Below the pieces are notes generated by a model. That model saw only the letters and a program-made list of their open reading frames with translations, was not told the DNA's origin and did not search any database. A DNA stretch of 64,000 nt from assembly GCF_904846235.1 (NCBI RefSeq), contig NZ_CAJGZN010000008.1, positions 88,068 through 152,067 on the forward strand. The letters run 5' to 3'. Origin of the DNA: Psychrobacter immobilis (GTDB lineage: Bacteria > Pseudomonadota > Gammaproteobacteria > Pseudomonadales > Moraxellaceae). This document shows, piece by piece, positions 8,978-17,777 of the stretch. Position 1 is the stretch's first letter. The number at the start of each line of letters is the position of its first letter. The translations under genes and the position numbers were made by a program.

Positions 8978-9715
8978 CGGCGTCTGCCGAAAGAATTTCA
9001 CCATAATCTGATAAATATCCGGATAAGCATCAACCAGCTTTTGCGGTGTTTCAAAAAACACTTCACTCAAAACCGCAAAAAACTCAGCAGGATTGGTTGC
9101 GCCATAACGATCAAGTCCTGACTTGCGATGTGTCTGAAAGTCCTCAAAATCGCGGCTCATAATCTGTGTCCAGTTTGCAGGATCCATATTAGGTTGCATG
9201 GGCGGAAAGCCATTGGCACGGCCATTCATCATATCGAGCTTATGAACAAACTCATGAATGACAACGTTATGCCCGTCACGTTCGCCTGAGTGCTTGGCAT
9301 CTCTCCATGAAAGAATAACAGGCCCTCTCAGCCATGCTTCTCCGCTACGGTGTTGACTGCCTTCGTGGACGATACCAAACTCATCTACCGTGGTGCTGTT
9401 ACTTTTGTACGAGCCAGGATAAATGATGATGGATGACCAACCAGCATACCAATCAAGGCCTAAGTTTAAGATCGGCAAACATGCTTGCAGTGCAATCGAC
9501 TGTCTGACAGCATTCGTAATTTCAAAGCCTTGTGCACCAGTGATAGATTTATCAGCTAAAAATAATGTTGCTAACTCAAATAAATGTTTCATCTCGTCAA
9601 CATTTAATCTATCAAGTATCACGATACGCTCAGCCGCTTGCATCCAGTCAGCCTGAGTAAATTCACTGTTGTCTAGTATGCGCTGTTCACGCCAGTCTTT
9701 TATGATGCCAAACAT
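8972..9715 (-). CDS. mtfA: MtfA-type zinc peptidase (Mlc titration factor A homologue)
   Basis: This 247-residue protein belongs to peptidase family M90. It has the zinc motif HEFVHKLD (His154, Glu155, His158) and a downstream glutamate in NPAEFFAVLSEVFFE (about Glu211), the expected third ligand. Family length is about 250-265 residues. In enterobacteria MtfA binds and inactivates the glucose repressor Mlc and has aminopeptidase activity; no Mlc gene is visible here, so the target in this organism is unknown. AAGGA lies nine bases upstream of the ATG. Its last codons overlap the open part of the RhuM remnant, suggesting that the element junction lies at its 3' end. Confidence 0.9.
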   Translation of the reverse strand: MFGIIKDWREQRILDNSEFTQADWMQAAERIVILDRLNVDEMKHLFELATLFLADKSITGAQGFEITNAVRQSIALQACLPILNLGLDWYAGWSSIIIYPGSYKSNSTTVDEFGIVHEGSQHRSGEAWLRGPVILSWRDAKHSGERDGHNVVIHEFVHKLDMMNGRANGFPPMQPNMDPANWTQIMSRDFEDFQTHRKSGLDRYGATNPAEFFAVLSEVFFETPQKLVDAYPDIYQIMVKFFRQTPL

Positions 9716-9797
9716 AATTTGCTATCCTTAACCTTACGATATTGAAATAACTCAGCCTAGCATGCACTCACTTGCCACAAATATGCCAATATCGTTA

Positions 9798-10370
9798 CTA
9801 AGAAGACTTTATGGCATCTAACTGCACTTCTACCACTCGTAGCGCCATTGATTTCCAGTCCAAATTTATATCATCAGTAAACACCATGTGGTGACTGATA
9901 CTCACGTACCCATGTACGATTGCCCAAATATCTAGCGCTATTTGTCTGCGCTCCTCAATAGTCGCACCATCTGGTAGATACGAGCCAGCCACCCGTACCA
10001 GTTTTGAAAATGCACTGTCTCTGGCTGCAACTGCTTCTTCAGAGGGCTGATATCCTGCATCAGATTCCCCAAAAATCAGCCGATAGTGTGCCTCGTGTTG
10101 CTCGCCTACATTGAGATACCCTAGGCACGCCTCTAGCACTTGCTCTTTGTTTGCCTTACCTTCTGGAATGACATCCATGGCTTCACGGACGAGATTAAAT
10201 CCTTCTATGTACAGCGCATCTAGTATGCCTTGCTTACCTTGGAAGTGACTGTATATACCGATGGTGGACAGTCCTGCCCGCTTGGATATGGCGCGTACAC
10301 TCAAGGCGTCCCCACCCCCTTCTAAGAAAAGCTCAGATGCAGCGTTTAGTATTTTGGTTCTGGCATCCAT
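9798..10370 (-). CDS. TetR-family transcriptional regulator
   Basis: This 190-residue repressor has the TetR N-terminal helix-turn-helix (LSVRAISKRAGLSTIGIYSHF) and an all-helical ligand domain. The frame can be opened at a TTG at 10394, but that codon has no ribosome binding site and touches the operator. The ATG at 10370 has GAG six bases upstream and is preferred. It is divergent from a flavoprotein gene, and a symmetric pair of 13-bp elements fills the space between them, so it most likely represses itself and the two-gene oxidoreductase operon. The inducer is unknown. Confidence 0.88.
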   Translation of the reverse strand: MDARTKILNAASELFLEGGGDALSVRAISKRAGLSTIGIYSHFQGKQGILDALYIEGFNLVREAMDVIPEGKANKEQVLEACLGYLNVGEQHEAHYRLIFGESDAGYQPSEEAVAARDSAFSKLVRVAGSYLPDGATIEERRQIALDIWAIVHGYVSISHHMVFTDDINLDWKSMALRVVEVQLDAIKSS

Positions 10371-10396
10371 TAGATTCTCACTATGTCTTGACAATT

Positions 10397-10430
10397 ATAA
10401 CAGTGTTATTCTAGTATATAACACTGTTAT
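10397..10430. promoter_or_regulatory. Paired palindromic operator, probable TetR binding site
   Basis: ATAACAGTGTTAT at 10397-10409 and ATAACACTGTTAT at 10418-10430 are exact reverse complements of each other, and each is nearly palindromic. Their centres are 21 bases apart, two helical turns, as expected for two repressor dimers on one face. The site lies between the divergent TetR and flavoprotein starts. Confidence 0.75.
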
Positions 10431-10488
10431 GCACAAACAATTATGAATTGATTGTGTTGATAGAAACTCAACTTAGAGTAAGGACACT

Positions 10489-11928
10489 ATGAGTATTCAA
10501 CAGCTAGAAACGGATTATCTAATCATTGGTAGTGGCGCGGTGGGCATGGCTTTTGCCGATGTGCTGCTCACAGAAACAGATGCTAATATTATTATCGTCG
10601 ATAAACATCATAAGCCAGGTGGTCATTGGAACGATGCCTATTCGTTTGTCACCTTACATCAGCCGTCATCTTTTTATGGCGTTAGCTCACGTGAGCTTTG
10701 CGGCGGTATGATTGATAAAATTGGCTTAAACAAAGGCTTATCTGAGCTGGCGTCAGGCGCAGAAGTCATGGCGTACTTTGATAAAGTCATGAAGCACACG
10801 TTTTTACCAAGTGGCCGCGTGAAGTACTTCCCGATGTGTGAGTACCAAGGCGACGGCAAGTTTTCATCATTACTGTCTGATACCAACTATGAGGTTAAGG
10901 TCAACAAGAAAATCATTGATGGCACTTATTTTAAAACCTCAGTACCAGCTACCCATACCCCAAACTTTGAGATTGCTGAAGGTGTTAAGTTTGGCCCGTT
11001 AAATGACTTGCCGAGTCTAACCAAACCCCGTGATGGTTACGTGATTATCGGCGGTGGAAAAACAGGTATTGATGCGGTTTTATGGCTACTAGAGAATCAA
11101 ATTGACCCAGACAATATCACGTGGATTATGCCAAGAGATGCTTGGCTGATCGATCGTAAAAATACCCAACCCTCTCGTGATTTTTTCACCCATACTATTG
11201 GAGCACAGGCTACTCAGGCAGAAGCGATTGCTGAGGCAGAAAACATCGAAAACCTGTTTGATCGTTTAGAAAAAGGCGGCGTATTAATGCGCATTGATCC
11301 AAATGTGCGCCCGAAAATGTTCCATGGCGCTACCATTAGCAGTGAAGAGCTCAAGCAGTTACGCCGTGTTAAAAACATTGTACGTAAAGGTCGCGTGACC
11401 CGCTTAGATACTGACAAGATTTATTTTGGTGAGGACAGCATTTCTACCACCCCCAACACCATGCATATCGACTGCTCTGCACGGGCAGTACCAGTGACAG
11501 AGACGTACGATGTATTCAAAGGTGATACCGTGGTGGTGCAAACCGTACGTACCTATCAACCTGTATTTAGTGCCGCATTTATCGCCCACATCGAGGCTAA
11601 TTATGATGATGAAACTATCAAAAATGAGTTGTGCCAAGTGGTGCCAATTCCAAATCATGATACGGACTTTTTGGTTGGCCTTGTTAAACAAATGCAGAAT
11701 CAGATGCGTTGGTCAAAGGAGCCTGTGCTACGTGAATGGATGATCAACAATCGCTTAGATGGCTTCACCAAATTGGTACGAGCCAGCGAAGACATGCCAC
11801 CTGAAGAGCTTGCTATTCTTAAGCTTCTAAAAGAAGCAGGACCAAAAGCCGCTGCAAACATGCCTAAGCTCATGAGTGAAATCATGCAAATTACGGCAGC
11901 GCGTCAAGCCAAAACTGCTAATGCTTAA
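10489..11928 (+). CDS. NAD(P)/FAD-dependent oxidoreductase, flavin monooxygenase-like
   Basis: This 479-residue flavoprotein has an N-terminal FAD motif (YLIIGSGAVGMAFADVL, then VDKHHKPGGHW) and a second nucleotide-binding motif, YVIIGGGKTGIDAVLWLL, near residue 185. That order resembles flavin-containing monooxygenases and Baeyer-Villiger-type enzymes. A lone GGHW after the first strand is typical of such proteins, but the substrate cannot be told. It is the first gene of a two-gene operon with a DUF2855 gene 33 bases downstream and lies under a TetR operator, suggesting an inducible oxidation or detoxification function. Confidence 0.78.
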   Translation: MSIQQLETDYLIIGSGAVGMAFADVLLTETDANIIIVDKHHKPGGHWNDAYSFVTLHQPSSFYGVSSRELCGGMIDKIGLNKGLSELASGAEVMAYFDKVMKHTFLPSGRVKYFPMCEYQGDGKFSSLLSDTNYEVKVNKKIIDGTYFKTSVPATHTPNFEIAEGVKFGPLNDLPSLTKPRDGYVIIGGGKTGIDAVLWLLENQIDPDNITWIMPRDAWLIDRKNTQPSRDFFTHTIGAQATQAEAIAEAENIENLFDRLEKGGVLMRIDPNVRPKMFHGATISSEELKQLRRVKNIVRKGRVTRLDTDKIYFGEDSISTTPNTMHIDCSARAVPVTETYDVFKGDTVVVQTVRTYQPVFSAAFIAHIEANYDDETIKNELCQVVPIPNHDTDFLVGLVKQMQNQMRWSKEPVLREWMINNRLDGFTKLVRASEDMPPEELAILKLLKEAGPKAAANMPKLMSEIMQITAARQAKTANA

Positions 11929-11961
11929 TCTGATAACTATAAAATAAAAAAGGAAATAACC

Positions 11962-13062
11962 ATGCAAGAATTTCAGACCAATAAAGCAAACTTAACCCAA
12001 GCTCGCCTGCAAGAGACGCCTGCACATACCCTAGGCAATGGCGAAGTACGTGTCAAAGTCGACCGCTTTGCCTTTACCGCCAACAACATTACTTATGCAG
12101 TCATGGGTGACCAATTACGCTATTGGCAGTTTTTTCCGCCAAATGGTGACGAGCCTGAAAAATGGGGTATTATTCCAGTATGGGGTTTTGGCGATGTTGT
12201 TGAGTCCAATAGTGATGCACTACCTATCGGTGAGCGCTTATTCGGTTACTTCCCGCCCGCCAATGAGTTAATCATAACACCCAAGCGAGTCACCCAAACC
12301 AGTTTACTTGATGATAGTGTCCATCGTGCCGAGCTACCACCTGGCTACAATATATATCAGCGCGTCAATCATGAACCTGGTTATGATCGTGCCAATGACG
12401 ATCAGCGCATGCTGTTGTTTGTCTTGCATCTTACCTCATTCTGCTTGCATGATTTATTGAAGCGCAATGACTGGTTTGGTGCAGAGCAAGTATTGATTAT
12501 CAGTGCCTCTAGCAAGACCAGTACTGGCTTAGCATATGGTCTAGCTGATGATAAAAATACACCGCACGTTATCGGTCTCACCTCAAACCGTAATATAGAT
12601 TTTGTTCAGTCAATTGACGCTTATAACAGTGTGCTTAGCTATGATACCCTTGAGCAAATTGATGCAACTAAGCCGACGGTTATTGTAGATATGTCAGCCA
12701 ATACTGACGTGCTTAGTCGTCTACATAGACACTTAGGCGATAACATGCGTTACACCAGCAATGTCGGTATCACACACTGGGACGAACCACGTCATGCTGA
12801 AGGTATCATTCAAGCGCGTAGCCAGCAGTTTTTTGCGCCCAGTCATGTACAGCAACGTATGAAAGAATGGGGCCCTGAAGAGTTCAATAAACGCTCTATG
12901 CACTACATCATGAATAGCACCACAAAAACTAGTGCGTGGTTAAAGATTCAAGAGCTTGATGGAGTCAATGGCTTACTAGAGGTTTATAAAGATATCTGCG
13001 AAGGTAAGATAGCCGCTGATGAAGGTTTGGTAGTCGTCATGGGTGATAATGAAAAAGACTAG
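11962..13062 (+). CDS. DUF2855 family protein
   Basis: This 366-residue protein matches DUF2855 as remembered. Its N-terminal part resembles the GroES-like fold of medium-chain dehydrogenases (GEVRVKVDRFAFTANNITYA, then PVWGFGDVVES and GERLFGYFPP), and the middle has a degenerate Rossmann-like region (EQVLIISASSKTSTGLAYGL). A clear NADPH-binding glycine motif and catalytic zinc ligands are not evident. The function is unknown. AAGGA lies upstream of the ATG, and the gene is evidently cotranscribed with the flavoprotein before it, so the two may act on one substrate. A strong terminator follows. Confidence 0.8.
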   Translation: MQEFQTNKANLTQARLQETPAHTLGNGEVRVKVDRFAFTANNITYAVMGDQLRYWQFFPPNGDEPEKWGIIPVWGFGDVVESNSDALPIGERLFGYFPPANELIITPKRVTQTSLLDDSVHRAELPPGYNIYQRVNHEPGYDRANDDQRMLLFVLHLTSFCLHDLLKRNDWFGAEQVLIISASSKTSTGLAYGLADDKNTPHVIGLTSNRNIDFVQSIDAYNSVLSYDTLEQIDATKPTVIVDMSANTDVLSRLHRHLGDNMRYTSNVGITHWDEPRHAEGIIQARSQQFFAPSHVQQRMKEWGPEEFNKRSMHYIMNSTTKTSAWLKIQELDGVNGLLEVYKDICEGKIAADEGLVVVMGDNEKD

Positions 13063-13120
13063 GCTATAAAACTGGCTATAAAATTTATCGACTATTTGTC
13101 ATTAGCAAAATAAAAATAAA

Positions 13121-13159
13121 AAAGCAGAGAGCCTAGTCAATAAGCTCTCTGCTTTTTTT
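13121..13159 (+). terminator. Rho-independent terminator after the DUF2855 gene
   Basis: AAAGCAGAGAGC (13121-13132) pairs with GCTCTCTGCTTT (13144-13155), followed by a run of T on the plus strand. It ends the flavoprotein/DUF2855 operon. Confidence 0.9.
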
Positions 13160-13235
13160 GAGCGTTATATACTGACTACAGACATACACCTTACTCATAA
13201 TTTTTAAACCTAAAAACTGTGGTTTACATTGCGGT

Positions 13236-13505
13236 TTAACGTACCCACCCTTCGTCTTTTAGATAATCATGCAGCCCTTCAGCGAACTGTCTATAGCCTG
13301 CAGCATTGGCATGAATTTTATCAGATTTCAATGCATCATCTGACAGTACAGTGGACCAGCCATCAGAATACAGAGGTATGCCTTCAGCTTCCGCAATATC
13401 TTCATACAGTGGATTATCACTTGCCTTACCAAACAAAGCACTGGTACTGATAGTAACTGACAACCCTATACCTGCCAGCATTAAAAACCTACTACGTAGC
13501 TTCAC
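13236..13505 (-). pseudogene. Internally deleted SGNH/GDSL hydrolase remnant
   Basis: This 89-codon frame starts with a signal peptide (LRSRFLMLAGIGLSVTISTSA) and ends with the C-terminal block of arylesterase/TesA-like SGNH hydrolases: ILSDDALKSDKIHANAAGY contains the equivalent of the catalytic Asp-x-x-His motif and the AGYRQFAEGL helix (the first residue here reads V). Complete enzymes have about 200 residues, with the GDSL nucleophile and oxyanion blocks between these parts; all of that is absent. The simplest reading is an in-frame internal deletion of an ancestral esterase. It may still be expressed as a short secreted peptide, but hydrolase activity is not expected. Confidence 0.65.
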
Positions 13506-13726
13506 GTCTTCTCTCCTACTGTTTCTATTGAGTTAAACTTATTGGAATTAGGTTCAAGTTTTTAAAAATCTATTATTTAACTCTTGTTGTATATTGCTCA
13601 GTAACCGTTGTATAGTCCATACAGGAGATAGACTACCTGTTGGGCGCAGTACAAGTGCTACTCTACTTAGCATAGACAGTGTATTCATCATAAAGTATAA
13701 CTTTACCAAGGATACGTGAGGTATTT

Positions 13727-16072
13727 ATGAATAAAACAGCATCTCAAAGTCAGTCTAAGGATGGAAACCCAGACAAAGAAAAATCTGCAAATCAGAGTCA
13801 GTCCATTAAAGCAACCAGTACCGATACCACAAGTCCTGTGTCAACACCGATCGAAAATACCTTAACAAAAGACACTTTAGAAAAACCTGAGAAAAAACCA
13901 CAAATTTTCGATGAATTGCAGATAAGTAAGGGTAAGTATCGCCCAGTGGCACAAGCTGTTGGCCATTGGCTTGATAACATCAACATGGATGCCCTCAATT
14001 ATCTAAACGAACAAGCAGAAAATATCTTTTACCGTAAAGGGGTTACCTTTACCGTCTATAGCGATGCCAAAAACATCGAGCGTATGATTCCGTTTGATAT
14101 CATTCCACGCATTATTGCCGCGAGCGAATGGAAACAAATAGAAGCAGGCTGTAAACAGCGTATCACCGCTCTCAATGCATTCTTACATGATATTTACCAT
14201 GACCAAGCCATCATGAAGGCGGATATTGTCCCTGCCAGCTACGTCTATGCCAGTGGCTGTTATGAGCCATGGATGATGGGCATTGAGCTCGACAAACCTA
14301 TCTATTCGCACATCAGCGGTATTGATTTGATTCGAGACGAGACAGGTAAATTTTGTGTGTTAGAGGATAACTTGCGTACCCCATCAGGCGTCTCATATAT
14401 GCTTGAGAGTCGCAATATATCAGAGACACTATTAGCTGATATATTTTCTGACACCCCTATTATGGGTATTAGTGATTACCCTAGCCGTCTCAAAGCCTGT
14501 CTTGCCAGCTCAACATCCAAATATGATCCACAAGTCGTCATTTTAACGCCAGGTCGCTTTAATAGTGCCTATTATGAGCATGCTTTCTTGGCGCATGAGA
14601 TGAATGTGCCACTCGTCCATGGGTATGATTTGGTCGTTGAGGACAGCAAAGTCTATATGCAAGGAATTCGCGGCAAGGTACAAGTCGATGTGATCTACCG
14701 CCGCATTGATGATCCCTATATTGACCCGTTAGCCTTTAAATCTGACTCCATATTAGGTGTATCAGGGCTCATGAGTGCTTATCGCGCTGGCAACGTGGTG
14801 ATCGTTAACGCCCCAGGTACGGGCGTGGCCGATGATAAGAGTCTCTATCCTTTTGTACCAGATATGATCAAATTCTACTTAAATGAAGAGCCTATCTTAC
14901 CTAATATCGAGACATACCAGTGCCGTAAGCCTGATGATCTCAAATATGTGCTCGATAATCTAGACAAGCTGGTGGTAAAAGAAACGCAAGGCTCAGGCGG
15001 CTACGGGATGCTTATTGGTCCAACGTCGACCAAAAAAGAAATCGAAGAATATCGCCTGCGCTTGCTTGAAAACCCAGCCGGTTTTATTGCTCAACCGACT
15101 ATCTCACTATCTACCAATCCTACTGCCGTAAGCGATGGTATCGCACCGCGTCATATTGACTTGCGCCCCTTTATCCTCAGTCATGGTGATGGCACAGTAG
15201 ATATTGTACCCGGTGGTCTGACACGAGTGGCCATGGTTGAAGGCTCTTTGGTCGTCAATTCATCACAAGGCGGTGGTATCAAGGACACTTGGATTATTGA
15301 TGACAGTGATTTAGACAACCAGCAAACCGACAAGTGCTCGCCTTTATCCTCAATAGGTGTCAATGCTTCAGGGCACGCGAACTACTATGATCGCGTCCAA
15401 CCCTTAGAAACAGGTTACGAGAGTTTAGATGATGCGCCCATGATACTGCTACTCTCTACCGCCAGCCACTTGATATGGCTAGGCCGATATAGTGAGCGTC
15501 TGTATTACTACGACGATGTTATGAAACAACTCGTCAAAGGCGATCTAAAAAAATCACAGATCAGACATTTAATTAGCCATTTAGGGTTTGCCGTTGATGG
15601 TGAAGTGTCACTTACCACCATGAAAGCACAAATGATGGCTGATTTGGAACAAAACATCATACCCAATATCGTGCAATCGATTGAGGATAATGTCCAAGAG
15701 GCCAAAGGTGTCATTGGTAAAGATACTGCTGAGTTATACAACTTGATCAAGCGTTTATCGAGTGCTGGCACGTATCGAGCGGCGACCTTGCAGCTACACG
15801 CGTGTAACGCTGCGATGAAACAAGAGAATCCGACAGTGACTTGCTTCTGGCAATTGGGGCGTCACTTTGAGCAGCTTGAGCGTGCCGTCTTGTTGGGAGA
15901 GGATTCAACAGAGATCAGTTTTGAATTCAGACATTGGATTAATGAGTTGCCGGAGAATACGCGCTGGCGTGAGCTTATCCGCTTGACCAACCAGATGATC
16001 AGGTCAAAGAAATTTAGTGATTTTGCGCTGATTAGCAAGGAGTTCAATCTCATATTGCGTCAAGGTGTATAG
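13727..16072 (+). CDS. Circularly permuted ATP-grasp / alpha-E fusion protein (Anbu cluster)
   Basis: This 781-residue protein joins two families usually encoded separately. Residues 1-55 are a polar Ser/Lys-rich tail. About 60-540 form a circularly permuted ATP-grasp domain (DUF404/DUF407 type), with VLEDNLRTPSGVSYMLESR and VVKETQGSGGYGMLIGP. From about 570 to the end is an alpha-E domain, opening with LLSTASHLIWLGRYSERL. Such proteins are predicted to carry out ATP-dependent ligation, possibly of a peptide, together with a transglutaminase-like protein and an Anbu protease. Both partners follow directly. The domain pairing is seen in the sequence; the biochemical role is inferred from published cluster associations. 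Confidence 0.85.
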   Translation: MNKTASQSQSKDGNPDKEKSANQSQSIKATSTDTTSPVSTPIENTLTKDTLEKPEKKPQIFDELQISKGKYRPVAQAVGHWLDNINMDALNYLNEQAENIFYRKGVTFTVYSDAKNIERMIPFDIIPRIIAASEWKQIEAGCKQRITALNAFLHDIYHDQAIMKADIVPASYVYASGCYEPWMMGIELDKPIYSHISGIDLIRDETGKFCVLEDNLRTPSGVSYMLESRNISETLLADIFSDTPIMGISDYPSRLKACLASSTSKYDPQVVILTPGRFNSAYYEHAFLAHEMNVPLVHGYDLVVEDSKVYMQGIRGKVQVDVIYRRIDDPYIDPLAFKSDSILGVSGLMSAYRAGNVVIVNAPGTGVADDKSLYPFVPDMIKFYLNEEPILPNIETYQCRKPDDLKYVLDNLDKLVVKETQGSGGYGMLIGPTSTKKEIEEYRLRLLENPAGFIAQPTISLSTNPTAVSDGIAPRHIDLRPFILSHGDGTVDIVPGGLTRVAMVEGSLVVNSSQGGGIKDTWIIDDSDLDNQQTDKCSPLSSIGVNASGHANYYDRVQPLETGYESLDDAPMILLLSTASHLIWLGRYSERLYYYDDVMKQLVKGDLKKSQIRHLISHLGFAVDGEVSLTTMKAQMMADLEQNIIPNIVQSIEDNVQEAKGVIGKDTAELYNLIKRLSSAGTYRAATLQLHACNAAMKQENPTVTCFWQLGRHFEQLERAVLLGEDSTEISFEFRHWINELPENTRWRELIRLTNQMIRSKKFSDFALISKEFNLILRQGV

Positions 16073-16158
16073 AAGGTGTCTAGCCAAAAACCAATAACAA
16101 CGGCTCATGAGACATATGGAATAAACAGAAAGTAGAAAGATGCTATAAGGAAAATGCC

Positions 16159-16944
16159 ATGAAACTTCAAATCAGTCACCAAACCAACTATTATTACGAT
16201 GAGCTAGCGCAGCGCAGTGTACAGTATATACGCATGACCCCCATGCAAATGCCGCATCAGACCATTCATAAATGGGATGTCATGCTCCCTAAAGTGGCGA
16301 CTAACCAAAAGGACGGCTTTGGTAATGCATGGCTCACGCTCAGTCGTAACGAGGCACATAACAACTTACAAATGCAGGCGTCGGGTATCGTTGAGATCAA
16401 CACCGAAACCGAACGTTTAGAGGATATGGATCATGTCCCCTACCTGCTATTTACCGTACAAACCCCGTTGACCAAATGCTCACAAGAGATGCGAGAATTT
16501 GCAGCACCATATCTGAAAACCCCTACTCATGACAGCTTAAAGGCGATGGCGAATGCCCTTATTATGAAAATGCCTTTTGTTAAAGACGTCACACATGTGG
16601 GCACAACTGCTGCTAAGGCGTTTGCGACAAGTGCCGGTGTGTGCCAAGACCATACGCATGTATTTTTAGGTATCTTGCGCGATCAACAGATTCCAGCGCG
16701 TTATGTGTCCGGTTATCTGTATGACGATACCGAAAATCACATGGCCAGTCATGCATGGGCTGAGGTTTGGCTGGATGGTTACTGGTATACTTTTGATATC
16801 TCAAATCAGGCATTTACCCCAAACTCACATGTGTATGTGGCTATTGGACGAGATTATCTAGATACGGCGCCTGTTCGCGGCGTGCGTATGGGCGGCGGTT
16901 ACGAAAATCTTTACAGTTTGGTATTAGTCAAAAAGCTATCATAG
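16159..16944 (+). CDS. Transglutaminase-like protein (Anbu cluster)
   Basis: This 261-residue cytoplasmic protein has an N-terminal beta domain of the bacterial transglutaminase type (KLQISHQTNYYYDELAQRSV) and a papain-like catalytic core. The triad is visible: Cys162 in SAGVCQDHTHVF, His198 in ASHAWAEVWL and Asp213 in TFDISN. Members of this family may cleave or form isopeptide bonds. The gene lies 86 bases after the ATP-grasp/alpha-E gene and 42 before Anbu, so the three are probably one operon. AAGGA lies eight bases before the ATG. Confidence 0.88.
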   Translation: MKLQISHQTNYYYDELAQRSVQYIRMTPMQMPHQTIHKWDVMLPKVATNQKDGFGNAWLTLSRNEAHNNLQMQASGIVEINTETERLEDMDHVPYLLFTVQTPLTKCSQEMREFAAPYLKTPTHDSLKAMANALIMKMPFVKDVTHVGTTAAKAFATSAGVCQDHTHVFLGILRDQQIPARYVSGYLYDDTENHMASHAWAEVWLDGYWYTFDISNQAFTPNSHVYVAIGRDYLDTAPVRGVRMGGGYENLYSLVLVKKLS

Positions 16945-16986
16945 CGTTTGCTATTTTTTATTACGTTTATTCATCAAGGGTATTTT

Positions 16987-17727
16987 ATGACTTATTGTGC
17001 TGCCATTCGTCTAAAAGACGGTATGGTCTTTGCCAGTGACACGCGCACGAATGCCGGTGTTGATCACATATCGACATTCAGAAAGTTGTATCAATACGGC
17101 GTTGAAGGCGAGCGCTTTATGGTGCTACAGACAGCTGGTAGCTTAGCGACATCGCAGGCAGTGTTCAATAAACTACAAAGCGACATTGACCAGCGTGCTG
17201 AGAGTAACCTCAATACAGTAGCGACGTTGTTTGATGCCGCGCAAATGGTTGGTGAATGTATGCGTGATGTTATGAACCATGCAAAAGCAGTCGCTAACTC
17301 TACTCGCGATGGTGCATTTACCAGCTCGTTTATGCTTGGTGGTCAAATAAAAGGACAGCCACCTGAGCTATACCTGATTTATCCTGAAGGCAATTGCATC
17401 AAAGCCACTGAAGATACGCCCTTCTTTCAGTTAGGTGAAAGCAAATATGGCAAACCTATTTTGGATCGTTCTGTCAGCTACAACACGGATGTAAGACACG
17501 CGGCACGTGCGCTGATGCTGTCATTTGATTCTACGATTCACTCAAATCTATCAGTCGGTATGCCGATAGATTTTGTACTTTATGACAATGACAGCCTAGC
17601 TCTGCCCAACGGCCGACGTATTGATGAGCGTGATGAGTACTTTAATACGATTCGTCATCAGTGGTCAGATGCGTTACGTCGCACGTTAGTTGAATTGCCT
17701 AAATGTCCTGATGGTTATTGGGGATAG
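16987..17727 (+). CDS. Anbu-type proteasome homologue (proteasome-type protease)
   Basis: The frame extends up to 16948, but the ATG at 16987 has AAGGG six bases upstream and places Thr at position 2, the required N-terminal nucleophile after Met removal. The 246-residue protein keeps the proteasomal catalytic set in mature numbering: Thr1, Asp17 (in ASDTRTNAG) and Lys32 (in FRKLYQY). Length and the opening TYCAAIRLKDGMVFASDTR match Anbu, the bacterial proteasome homologue of helical, open-ring assembly. It is the last gene of the ATP-grasp/alpha-E, transglutaminase, Anbu set. Its substrate is unknown. The gene converges on the UvrA2-type gene, with 50 bases between stops. Confidence 0.9.
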   Translation: MTYCAAIRLKDGMVFASDTRTNAGVDHISTFRKLYQYGVEGERFMVLQTAGSLATSQAVFNKLQSDIDQRAESNLNTVATLFDAAQMVGECMRDVMNHAKAVANSTRDGAFTSSFMLGGQIKGQPPELYLIYPEGNCIKATEDTPFFQLGESKYGKPILDRSVSYNTDVRHAARALMLSFDSTIHSNLSVGMPIDFVLYDNDSLALPNGRRIDERDEYFNTIRHQWSDALRRTLVELPKCPDGYWG

Positions 17728-17777
17728 TCCTTCCACCTTCGAACCCAATTTGAAGACTTGTCTTCACTTCAATAAAA

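Noticed and set aside
10371..10394. TTG start for the TetR gene at 10394
   Set aside because: There is no ribosome binding site, and the codon abuts the presumed operator; the ATG at 10370 has a GAG at good spacing.
17740..17777. Small palindrome GAAGACTTGTCTTC between the Anbu and UvrA2-type genes
   Set aside because: The loop is too small for a stable terminator hairpin and there is no T tract.
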